From positions 1 through 64,000 of the forward strand of contig JANQPP010000141.1 in assembly GCA_028289405.1 (NCBI GenBank): a stretch of DNA of 64,000 bases, written 5' to 3'. Of this stretch, positions 9,573-17,614 are shown one piece after another (the first letter of the stretch is position 1; every line of letters starts with the position of its first letter). The DNA is from Pirellulales bacterium. GTDB taxonomy: Bacteria; Planctomycetota; Planctomycetia; Pirellulales; JANQPP01. The translations under genes and the position numbers were made by a program. Below the pieces are notes generated by a model. That model did not search any database and was not told where the DNA came from. It saw only the letters and a program-made list of their open reading frames with translations.

Positions 9573-12374
9573 ATGGTATCGAATCACGTAAGCATGACGG
9601 AGTTCACGGTGAGCGAACTGGGGCGATGGAGTTGCCTCTTCGTCGCTCTGCTCGCGGTGAGCCTTTCCGCATGTTCTCGGGCCCATTATCGACGCCAGGC
9701 GGACCAAGAAGTCAACACCCTAGTGCATGAGAAGAGTAACGATCCGCGTTGGGCACTGGCGCATTTCACGATTCAGACCGATCCCCGCAGCCGCTACCAC
9801 GATCCGACCAATCCGGATTGCCCCCCGATGCCGGAAGACGACCCGTTTTCTCACGCATACATGCAACGCGTGGCAGGCATGCGGCATTACAAACACTGGC
9901 TGGATAACGGCGTCACTTACGACATCGCGAATCCCTACTGGCGGCAGCAACTCGCGGAGTACATGCCCGTAGCCGACGATGGGGCGATCCAACTCTCGCT
10001 AGAAGGAGCGGTCGCTCTCGGATACATGCATTCTCGGGACTGGCGTGGACAACTGGAAACACTATACCTTTCGGCGCTAGACGTGAGCACGGAACGATTT
10101 CGTTTCGACACGCAATTCTTCGGAGGTAACGACACCTTCCTCGACCACATCGGTCGCCTGCGGCCTGGGGGCGAGCGGAACACACTCACCACGACCACCG
10201 ACGGCCAACTGCAAAAACGGTTTTCCGCCGGGGGCGACTTGCTTGTCGGCTTCGCCAATACGTTCGTCTGGCAGTTTGCCGGCCCAAATACGAACAACAC
10301 CAACACGCTTGTCAATTTCAGCCTCATACAGCCGTTGTTGCGCACGGGCGGAAAACCGGTCGTGCTGGAAACGCTAACGATTGCGGAACGCAACCTCTTG
10401 GCCAACCTCCGCGCGCTCTCCCGGTTCCGTCGTGGATTCTATACGGACATCGTCGTCGGCGATTCGGGCGTGGGTAACTTGCAACGCCGCGGTGGTTTCT
10501 TCGGCGGCACGGGCCTCACCGGATTCACGGGCCAGGGCGCGGGCGGATTCGGCGGTGTCGGTGGTGGCGGCAACTTTGGGATTGGTGGTGGCGGAGTGGG
10601 CGGAGGCGCGGCCGGTGGCGGTGGCGCGGCCGGATTCGCCGGCGGTGGCGTGGGCAACGTCGGTGGTTACATTGGACTGCTGCAAAGCTTGCAACAGATC
10701 CGCAATGCCGAGGACAGCCTGGCCGCGCAGCAGCGAAATCTACGGCAATTGGAAGCCAACTTCGAAGCCGGACTGATCGACCTGGTACAAGTTGACCAAT
10801 TTAGGCAAAACATTGCCACAGAGACATCACAACTACTGCAATCCCGTAACGGCTACCAATCTCAGATCGACCGTTTCAAAACCGGGACGCTGAGCCTGCC
10901 TCCGGATCTGGAGTTCGCCTTGGATGACAGGCTGATCCGCCGCTTCCAATTCATTGACCGGCGGCTCACGGAAATCGAAGGCCAGTTGCTCGATTTCCTC
11001 GCGGAATTCGGTGAATACGAGGAACTTCCGCCCGCTGAATCGCTGGCCGTCGCGATCGGCCAAGTACAAAACATATGGCAGAATGTTGCCGGCATGTTCG
11101 AGGTTGCGGCACGGGATCTCGCCGCGATGGACCAAGTCAGCGAACAGCGTCTGGCCAACCTCGACGAATTGGGGCAACAAGAATTCCGCCAGGCCCAGAT
11201 TCGGCTGGCGGAGAATTTCGCCGAACTCCAGCAACGCTACGCGATAATCGGCCAACGCGTCGAACAGCTTGCGGCCCAAGTCGGGCCTCAAACGCTGCCC
11301 CAAACTGCGGACGGAATCGTCGCGACGACCACCTCGCTGGTGGGACTGGTGCAGGAACTTTCGTTGGTCATCGCGCGTGCACGCTTGGAAAGCGTGACCA
11401 TCGATCCGATCGAGCTGGATGCGGAGACCGCGCTGGCCATCGCCCGCGCTCGCCGCTTGGATTGGATGAATAATCGCGCCGCGCTAGTGGACAGTTGGCG
11501 ATTGATCACGTTCAACGCGAATGCCTTGCTTTCCGATCTCGATATCGTATTCAGCGGAGATATGGGAACCGTGGGGAACAACCCCGTGAAGTTGCGTGCG
11601 GAAAACGGAACACTGCGCGCCGGGTTACGATTTGATGCTCCGTTCACTCGGCTGTTGGAACGGAATAACTACCGCACGGCGCTGATCGATTACCAACAGA
11701 GCCGCCGGCAGCTCGTCGCTTTCGAAGACAGCATCTACAGTTCCATGCGACAATTCGTTCGTGACTTACAACAACTGCAAGAAAACCTGGAAATTCAGCG
11801 CAACGCCGTGGTGATCGCCGTGCGGCGCGTGGACCAGACGCGGGAAGACTTGAACGAACCGCCTCCGCCCGCTCAGCCGGGCCAGCTTCCCACGCAATTG
11901 GGCGAAACCGCCGCCCAACGCCTGCTATCCTCGCTGCAAGACCTGCGCGGATCGCAAAATGCGTTCATGAGTGTGTGGCTTGGTTACTATGCAACACGCA
12001 TGACGCTGCTGCGCGACTTGGGCATCATGCCGCTCGACGAAAATGGCCTATGGATCGACCAGCCGATCAACTTCGCGGATTACTTGCCCACCGAGGATTG
12101 CACCTTGCCGCCTGCGGTTCCTCTGGAGTGGCTCAATTCGGCTGGAATCACCGAGGAAGATTTGCAAGTACCAGCCGCAACACCGACGGAGTCCCTGCCT
12201 ACGCCGCCCACCGCGATGTCCGTTCCACCTTGGGAGACGCCACGAACAGGGCCGGGAACGGGCGTCCTGCCGGGCCAGACTCCTCCGTCATATCCCGCGC
12301 CGACCGCGCCTGCTGGACCGGTATTCTCGCCGCCCACCGCGCCACACACGGCTTCTCGGCAACACGGCAGATAG
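9573..12374 (+). CDS. Large TolC-like outer-membrane lipoprotein with a glycine-rich insert
   Basis: The 933-residue protein starts with a lipoprotein signal (hydrophobic stretch then LSAC, lipid-modified Cys34). It has the TolC-type pattern of repeated Gln/Leu/Arg-rich coiled-coil segments with a GFANTFVW-like strand and FSLIQPLLR, which resembles the OMP-efflux motif. It is about twice the usual size of a TolC subunit. Residues 307-365 form an insert with 35 glycines in 59 residues. The C-terminus is rich in Pro and Thr. The start at 9573 is chosen for GGGAGG six bases upstream; the frame is open to 9519. A role as outer-membrane channel for export is likely. Its pump is not adjacent, although the divergent ABC exporter is a candidate. 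Confidence 0.82.
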   Translation: MVSNHVSMTEFTVSELGRWSCLFVALLAVSLSACSRAHYRRQADQEVNTLVHEKSNDPRWALAHFTIQTDPRSRYHDPTNPDCPPMPEDDPFSHAYMQRVAGMRHYKHWLDNGVTYDIANPYWRQQLAEYMPVADDGAIQLSLEGAVALGYMHSRDWRGQLETLYLSALDVSTERFRFDTQFFGGNDTFLDHIGRLRPGGERNTLTTTTDGQLQKRFSAGGDLLVGFANTFVWQFAGPNTNNTNTLVNFSLIQPLLRTGGKPVVLETLTIAERNLLANLRALSRFRRGFYTDIVVGDSGVGNLQRRGGFFGGTGLTGFTGQGAGGFGGVGGGGNFGIGGGGVGGGAAGGGGAAGFAGGGVGNVGGYIGLLQSLQQIRNAEDSLAAQQRNLRQLEANFEAGLIDLVQVDQFRQNIATETSQLLQSRNGYQSQIDRFKTGTLSLPPDLEFALDDRLIRRFQFIDRRLTEIEGQLLDFLAEFGEYEELPPAESLAVAIGQVQNIWQNVAGMFEVAARDLAAMDQVSEQRLANLDELGQQEFRQAQIRLAENFAELQQRYAIIGQRVEQLAAQVGPQTLPQTADGIVATTTSLVGLVQELSLVIARARLESVTIDPIELDAETALAIARARRLDWMNNRAALVDSWRLITFNANALLSDLDIVFSGDMGTVGNNPVKLRAENGTLRAGLRFDAPFTRLLERNNYRTALIDYQQSRRQLVAFEDSIYSSMRQFVRDLQQLQENLEIQRNAVVIAVRRVDQTREDLNEPPPPAQPGQLPTQLGETAAQRLLSSLQDLRGSQNAFMSVWLGYYATRMTLLRDLGIMPLDENGLWIDQPINFADYLPTEDCTLPPAVPLEWLNSAGITEEDLQVPAATPTESLPTPPTAMSVPPWETPRTGPGTGVLPGQTPPSYPAPTAPAGPVFSPPTAPHTASRQHGR
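10491..10667 (+). repeat. Glycine-rich low-complexity coding segment in the TolC-like gene
   Basis: This segment encodes 59 residues, 35 of them glycine, with interspersed Ala, Phe and Val in irregular GGGG, GGF and GGV units. The DNA is a run of degenerate GGN codons and stays in frame with the flanking coiled-coil coding sequence. It replaces what would be a compact loop between helices in ordinary TolC subunits. Confidence 0.8.
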
Positions 12375-12397
12375 CGTGCTCCGAACTTACCCCTAGC

Positions 12398-12985
12398 TCA
12401 TGGGACAGGTAAATTTCTCGGTGCTGGACGGGGTGGGATCAGACTGGGGCCATTTTCCGGAGGCGCCAGCCGTGATGGTCCCGCGGAAACGCCGGAGGGT
12501 ATCGTGGTGGACCCCGGAACAGCGCCGATGGGCAAGCCTGACCGCTCTTGTTGACGCAGACCCTGCGCGCGGGAAAGCAAGTCTTCCGAGCGGGTATTGA
12601 CCATCGGTTGAAGCTGGAACAAAAACTCACGGTGATCACGGATTTCGCCGGGGATGAGGTTTTCGGTCACGAAATCCAGCGGTGGCCACTGATACCACGG
12701 CGCGGGAATTGGTTGCAGCACGGTCAGTGTCTCGAAATGGTCTTTGACCAAACGGATCCGCGCCGTGCGATAGTACGTGAAGTTGGCGGAGATCGGCGTG
12801 GTGCCCAGCTCAACCCCGTCCACATAGACGAGCGCTCCTGGCGGGTTGCTCCGGATGGTAAACCGGCGCGTCACGCATCCCGAGCAGATGGTGCCTAGGC
12901 AGAGCACCACGAACGTGCGAAGTATCCGACGACTCCGGAAAAAATTCGCGTCTTTCCTGTATTGGATGAAGCGGCTGGTTGCCAC
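12398..12985 (-). CDS. PEGA-domain membrane-anchored or lipoprotein
   Basis: The 195-residue protein has an N-terminal hydrophobic segment at about residues 22-36 ending CSGC, which could be a non-standard lipobox with Cys37. A PEGA domain follows at about 40-95, recognisable by the run FTIRSNPPGALVYVDG and then a GTTPI turn. The C-terminal half is Pro- and Ser-rich and looks disordered. PEGA domains are extracytoplasmic and are often linked to the cell envelope. The gene is convergent with the TolC-like gene, 23 bases away. It is not an obvious partner of that gene. Confidence 0.8.
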   Translation of the reverse strand: MATSRFIQYRKDANFFRSRRILRTFVVLCLGTICSGCVTRRFTIRSNPPGALVYVDGVELGTTPISANFTYYRTARIRLVKDHFETLTVLQPIPAPWYQWPPLDFVTENLIPGEIRDHREFLFQLQPMVNTRSEDLLSRAQGLRQQERSGLPIGAVPGSTTIPSGVSAGPSRLAPPENGPSLIPPRPAPRNLPVP

Positions 12986-13303
12986 GGCGAGTGCTTACTG
13001 ATGTGGATTCATTTCACCCCCCCGCGTCGCGGGCAGGGAGTATATCCATGCCTCCTCGGCCTCGCTAGATCAAAGTTCACCCATGAATTATGGACATCTC
13101 GTCATGACGTCCCTGCGTGCGGAACTTGGGGGCAATGGATGAAGTCGCGAGGATGTGGATACAATTTCGATCGTGTGGAAGGCTGTCCGCCGAAAATACT
13201 GAAGCTAGATGATGAGTAGCGTGACACCTTGAGCAGGCCGCACATGCCGGTGGCCGAGAATTTTTCCATGGCAGCACTTGCAACCTGAACTAACGAGTAG
13301 CGT
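12986..13303. other. Intergenic region before the globin-coupled sensor kinase
   Basis: This 318-base gap is divergent: PEGA gene to the left on minus, kinase to the right on plus. I found no conserved RNA or strong promoter match. A short palindrome GTCATGAC is present near 13103 but is too common to weigh. Confidence 0.35.
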
Positions 13304-15358
13304 ATGACGGAAAACATCCATTCGCTGTTCCAAGAATTGCAACGCTATGTGAACTGGAGCCAGGAAGACGCGGAACACCTGGCCGTAGCCGCTCAGCGAC
13401 TTGAAGCCGTGATACCGGGGATCATCGACGATTTTTATTCAGAGATTCCCAAACATCCGGCTGCGGCACGGGTGCTCACGGGAGGTGAAGCCCAGGTTAG
13501 TCGCCTCAAACGAAGTTTGAAGGAATGGCTGAGCCAATTATTAAGTGGTCCATATGACGAGAAGTATGCTTTGACCAGGGCGCGTATCGGCCAGCGACAC
13601 GTAGAAATCGGACTCGACCCTATCTACGCGAACGCTGCGCTGGCTCGCCTGCGAATGGGTCTACAGAGATCACTCTCTCACTCGCTTGGGGAGAAAGACC
13701 CAGCCGAGTTGGCCGCGGTTTCCGAGGCATTGAATAAGGCTCTGGATTTGGATTTAGCGTTGATCGAATCGGCCTATCAGAGGGAATATGTCGCCCGGCA
13801 ACGGCCTTTGAATCTGACCCGTGTCCGCCAGCAGCATATTTTGGCGGAGTTGAGTCAGCGGGCACTGAAGGAACGTGAATTCGACAATTTCTTGAACGAG
13901 GCCGTGCTCCTGTTGGCCGACGCGTTGCTGGCTGATCGCTGTGAATACCTCGAATATGATCCGGACACTGGCCACGTCTGTTTGCGGTCGGCTTTTGGCT
14001 GGGATGCTGATCGCATTGGCCTCGCTTTTCCAGTTTTGTCCGGCACGACCCTCGAAAAATTGTCGAGGAACAGTGACATGGTGATCGTCGATTCCTGGTA
14101 CGCGGAGCGAGAAGTTTTGGGTTTTTTGGGGCATCATGACGAAGGTCTCCATACTACCATGGCCGTGGCGCTCGGTGACGAAGGGCGGGTTCGCGGTTTT
14201 TTGGCCGTGCATGCCCGGCGTGTACGGGACTGGACTTCGACGGACATCGATTTTTTTCAGGCCGTGGCCTACCTCATCGCGACGGCGATGCAGCGTCAGC
14301 GAAACGAACAACAGTTGCGTGAGAACGAAGCCCGCCTCAAGCAGATGGTGGAAGACCTGCCCGCTGGCGCGGTCCACGTGACCGAGCGCGAAGTCTTCGT
14401 CAATCGCGCCATTGAAGAAATGACGGGATACGAGCGGACGGAACTGGCCACGCCGGAGGATTGGTTCGCGCGACTCTATCCCGAAGATCCTGTCGCCGCG
14501 CGACAGCGTTACGACTCGGCTCGAGCCAGTGGGTTTTCACTGCCGCTGGTGACGCCAATTCGGTGTCGCGATGGCCATGTCCGCACAATCGAATTGGTGG
14601 GGCATGCCTCGGCAGGCGATGAAATTTGGCTGATGCATGACGTCACCGAATACCAGGCGGCTCAGGAACGAGCGCTGCGTGCCGAGAGGCTCGCCACGGT
14701 CGGACAGATGATCACCGGCTTGGCGCATGAAAGCCGCAATGCGCTGCAACGCATCCGCGCCGCCACGGAGCTATTGGAGGACGAACTGCAATATCTCCCC
14801 GAAGCTGTGCATCTGCTGGGCAGAATTCAAAAAGCGCAGGAAGACTTGGAGCGATTGTACGACGAAGTACGCGGTTATGCCTCGCCAATTCAGCTCGAGA
14901 TCCAACGCTGTGACCTCGTCCGTGCGTGGGGCGAGGCGTGGAGTGAGTTGCTCAACATACATCGAAATCGAACCGTGGAATTACGGGAAAACGTGGATGG
15001 TGGTCCTTGGATCGTCTTGGGAGATCGTTTTCGCCTGGTACAGATCTTTCGAAATCTGCTGGAAAATTCGCTGGCGGCATGCGGCGATCCTGTGTCGATC
15101 GAGGTCACTTGCCGCGCAGTAACGCACGATGCGCGCCCCACCGTGGAAATCTCCGTTCGGGACAACGGACCAGGCCTTTCCGATGAAGCCCAACGAAGAA
15201 TTTTCGAGCCATTTTTTACCACGAAAACCAAAGGCAGCGGGCTTGGCATGGCGATTGCTCAAAGAATTGCCGAAGCACACGGTGGGCAGCTACGTGTGGG
15301 CGAAACTGCGGACCCCGGCGCTGAAATTATCCTTGAGTTACCTCGCGAAATGTCATGA
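13304..15358 (+). CDS. Globin-coupled sensor histidine kinase (protoglobin-GAF-PAS-HisKA-HATPase)
   Basis: The 684-residue protein lacks membrane segments. Residues 1 to about 165 are a protoglobin-type sensor globin. The segment IGQRHVEIGL has the spacing seen around the proximal heme histidine of globin-coupled sensors, so H99 is the predicted heme ligand. A GAF-like domain follows (about 185-335), then a PAS-like domain (about 345-460). The HisKA H-box LAHESRNALQ gives phospho-acceptor H475. The ATPase domain has NLLENSLAA, DNGPGL and GSGLGM. The kinase overlaps the downstream response regulator by four bases. Known proteins of this design sense oxygen or other gaseous ligands through heme; the ligand here is inferred. 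Confidence 0.9.
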   Translation: MTENIHSLFQELQRYVNWSQEDAEHLAVAAQRLEAVIPGIIDDFYSEIPKHPAAARVLTGGEAQVSRLKRSLKEWLSQLLSGPYDEKYALTRARIGQRHVEIGLDPIYANAALARLRMGLQRSLSHSLGEKDPAELAAVSEALNKALDLDLALIESAYQREYVARQRPLNLTRVRQQHILAELSQRALKEREFDNFLNEAVLLLADALLADRCEYLEYDPDTGHVCLRSAFGWDADRIGLAFPVLSGTTLEKLSRNSDMVIVDSWYAEREVLGFLGHHDEGLHTTMAVALGDEGRVRGFLAVHARRVRDWTSTDIDFFQAVAYLIATAMQRQRNEQQLRENEARLKQMVEDLPAGAVHVTEREVFVNRAIEEMTGYERTELATPEDWFARLYPEDPVAARQRYDSARASGFSLPLVTPIRCRDGHVRTIELVGHASAGDEIWLMHDVTEYQAAQERALRAERLATVGQMITGLAHESRNALQRIRAATELLEDELQYLPEAVHLLGRIQKAQEDLERLYDEVRGYASPIQLEIQRCDLVRAWGEAWSELLNIHRNRTVELRENVDGGPWIVLGDRFRLVQIFRNLLENSLAACGDPVSIEVTCRAVTHDARPTVEISVRDNGPGLSDEAQRRIFEPFFTTKTKGSGLGMAIAQRIAEAHGGQLRVGETADPGAEIILELPREMS

Positions 15359-15747
15359 ATCGCCCATTGAGGATTGTTGTCGCGGATGATGAAGAGGATA
15401 TTCGCGACTATTTCGCCAAAGTGCTCGCCAGGCAGGGGCACTTCGTATTGGGCACTGTCGAAGATGGGCAGCAGCTTGTCGACATTTGTAAGCGATCGAC
15501 ACCCGATGTGATCATCACGGATGTCCGTATGCCACGGCTCAGCGGAGTCGAAGCCGTGCTCCGGATCCGGAAGACCAACTTCGTGCCAGCCATCTTTATT
15601 TCCGCTTTCGACGAAGCGGAAACCGCGGCGGCAAGTATTCCTGATGGATGGACCTACCTGCACAAGCCGATCAACCGCACGGATCTCTACCGCGCCTTGG
15701 CATGGGCTGCCGCTTTGTTGGAGGGCACACGCCCGCAACCAGAGTGA
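15355..15747 (+). CDS. Single-domain response regulator, partner of the globin kinase
   Basis: The 130-residue protein is a receiver domain only. The acidic pair D11-D12, phospho-acceptor D56 in DVIITDVRMP, a switch Ser in FISAFD and the Lys in LHKPI are all present. Its ATG overlaps the kinase stop in an ATGA, so the two are translationally coupled and very likely a cognate pair. It has no DNA-binding or enzymatic output domain, so the output must pass through another protein, for example in a phosphorelay. No hybrid kinase or HPt protein is encoded nearby. Confidence 0.93.
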   Translation: MNRPLRIVVADDEEDIRDYFAKVLARQGHFVLGTVEDGQQLVDICKRSTPDVIITDVRMPRLSGVEAVLRIRKTNFVPAIFISAFDEAETAAASIPDGWTYLHKPINRTDLYRALAWAAALLEGTRPQPE

Positions 15748-15939
15748 TCTCGCGACCGCCCAACGCGTTGCCCTGTCGGCTCGGTGACGAACCCATATTG
15801 CCCCGCCACAACAAACCGGGGATGAATCAGTCTCCGCCGGCGCTTGACCCGGGCAAGTTCCCGTCCACAAAATAGTCTCTCGTGCCGCGAATGAGACCAC
15901 CCTGCTCTGATACGCCACTTTCTACAGGATCCGCACCGC

Positions 15940-17025
15940 ATGCACTCCGACCGTTGCGCTATTTCTCGTCGAGATTTCACCAAGTCCGCCGTGGCCGGCG
16001 CCGCTGGCTGGATCGCGGGCATTTCCGCTAAGCAAGGGGCCGCCATGAACGACACTCGCCGAGATGTTCCTCTGGGGTTCGATAATTTTTCAATCCGGGC
16101 GCTGAACTGGAAGGCACCGCAACTCCTGGATTACGCGGCGAAGCAGGGCGTGGATGCCGTGCTCTTTTCGGATTTGTTCGTCTTCGAAAATCATGAGCCT
16201 TCGTACTTGCGGGAAATCAAGGCCCAGGCCGACGAGTTGGGAATCCAGATCCACGCCGGCACGGGCGGTATCTGCCCTACCAGTTCGCGCATGCTGAAGG
16301 ACTTCGGAACCGCCGAAGAGCATTTGGCACTCACGATCCGCGTGGCCCAGGCGCTCGGCTCGCCCGTGGCTCGATGTTATCTGGGGCATCAAGGAGACCG
16401 TCGGGGGGAAGGAGGCATTCAACGGCATATACAAAGCACGATCGACGTCTGCCAAAAGGTACGGGGTCTGGCCTTGGACGCGGGTGTCAAAATCGCCATC
16501 GAAAACCATGCCGGCGACATGCAGGCCCGCGAATTGGCCTCTCTGATTGAACGTGCCGGTCCCGATTTCGTCGGCGCCACGCTCGATTCGGGGAATGCCA
16601 CCTGGTCACTCGAGGACCCACTCACGAATTTGGAAGTTCTCGGCCCTTACGCCGTTTCGACCGGCATCCGTGATTCCATGATCTGGAAATACGAGGACGG
16701 AGCCAAGGTAGCTTGGACCGCGATGGGCGAGGGCCAAGTCGATTGGCCCAAGTATCTCGACCGCTTCCGCGAGCTTTGCCCTGGAGTCCCTTTCCAATTG
16801 GAGATCATTTCCGGATTCAATCGCGAGGTGCCCTACAAGAGTGAAGAGTTCTGGGCGATGTATCCCGACGCGTTGGCCCGTGATTTTGCAGAGTTCCTGA
16901 AGATGGCCGATTCCGGCCAGGCGATCCCACCGGGCGCCGCGGGGGAAGCCGCGTATCAGCAAGCCGAATTGGAACGCAGCCTACGCTATTGCCGAGAGGT
17001 GCTTGGATTGGGCCGCAAGGCATGA
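15940..17025 (+). CDS. Exported xylose-isomerase-like TIM-barrel protein
   Basis: The 361-residue protein starts with a twin-arginine-like signal ([12 protein letters not shown]). It then has the sugar phosphate isomerase/epimerase (AP endonuclease 2) fold: [12 protein letters not shown] at the first strand, [10 protein letters not shown] containing the conserved Glu and Asn, and [11 protein letters not shown] near the end. These Glu and His residues coordinate a divalent metal in the family. The role is probably isomerisation or epimerisation of a sugar in the periplasm. Such exported members occur widely in planctomycetes beside Gfo/Idh/MocA proteins. The VOC gene follows after 72 bases and may be co-transcribed. 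Confidence 0.85.
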   Translation: MHSDRCAISRRDFTKSAVAGAAGWIAGISAKQGAAMNDTRRDVPLGFDNFSIRALNWKAPQLLDYAAKQGVDAVLFSDLFVFENHEPSYLREIKAQADELGIQIHAGTGGICPTSSRMLKDFGTAEEHLALTIRVAQALGSPVARCYLGHQGDRRGEGGIQRHIQSTIDVCQKVRGLALDAGVKIAIENHAGDMQARELASLIERAGPDFVGATLDSGNATWSLEDPLTNLEVLGPYAVSTGIRDSMIWKYEDGAKVAWTAMGEGQVDWPKYLDRFRELCPGVPFQLEIISGFNREVPYKSEEFWAMYPDALARDFAEFLKMADSGQAIPPGAAGEAAYQQAELERSLRYCREVLGLGRKA

Positions 17026-17097
17026 AATCAGTCAATCACAGGTCATTCGCGGTGGATGGTTCGGGTCGCCTCGCACGGACACAAGAAAGGTGAGCTC

Positions 17098-17499
17098 ATG
17101 ATTGCCGGTTATGCGATGCCGCGGTTCAATCGGCTTTCACCGATGCTGCAAGCCCACAGCATTCCCGAAACCATTCACTTCTATAGGGACCTTTTGGACT
17201 TTGAGTTGGAAGGCTGCTGGCCAGACGACGAGCCGACTTGGTGCGCGCTGGTGAAGGGCCCGGTGCGGCTCATGTTCTACCATGGCGTGGGGGAAGAGCT
17301 GCCGATTCTGAGCGGCGTGCTCTATATCTACGTGGATGATGTCACCACGTTGCATCGCCACTTGGACGGGCGAGTCGAGATTGAGTGGGGCCCCGAAGTA
17401 TATCACTACGGCATGCGTGAATTCGCCATCAAGGATTGTAACGGCTACATTCTCAGTTTCGGCGAACCGACCGACGCCGAGCCCACTTGCCAGGGATGA
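17098..17499 (+). CDS. VOC/glyoxalase-like protein
   Basis: The 133-residue protein has the paired beta-alpha-beta-beta-beta modules of the vicinal oxygen chelate superfamily: SIPETIHFYRDLLDFEL at the first module and YGMREFAIKDCNGYILSFGEP at the end. The final DCNGY...F segment is typical of bleomycin-resistance/dioxygenase-like members. The frame is open to 17056, but AAAGGTGAG ends four bases before the ATG at 17098, which fixes the start. Whether it binds a metal or which small molecule it acts on cannot be read from the sequence. Confidence 0.85.
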   Translation: MIAGYAMPRFNRLSPMLQAHSIPETIHFYRDLLDFELEGCWPDDEPTWCALVKGPVRLMFYHGVGEELPILSGVLYIYVDDVTTLHRHLDGRVEIEWGPEVYHYGMREFAIKDCNGYILSFGEPTDAEPTCQG

Positions 17500-17614
17500 T
17501 GTTCCGCCAGCGTGTCGTCCGAAGAATCTAGCGACGAAGCTCTACAGTGTCCGCAGGTTTCGGCTTCACTGGGTAAGAAATGCCGCTGGACGAACGCAAA
17601 CAAGGGGTTTGCCC

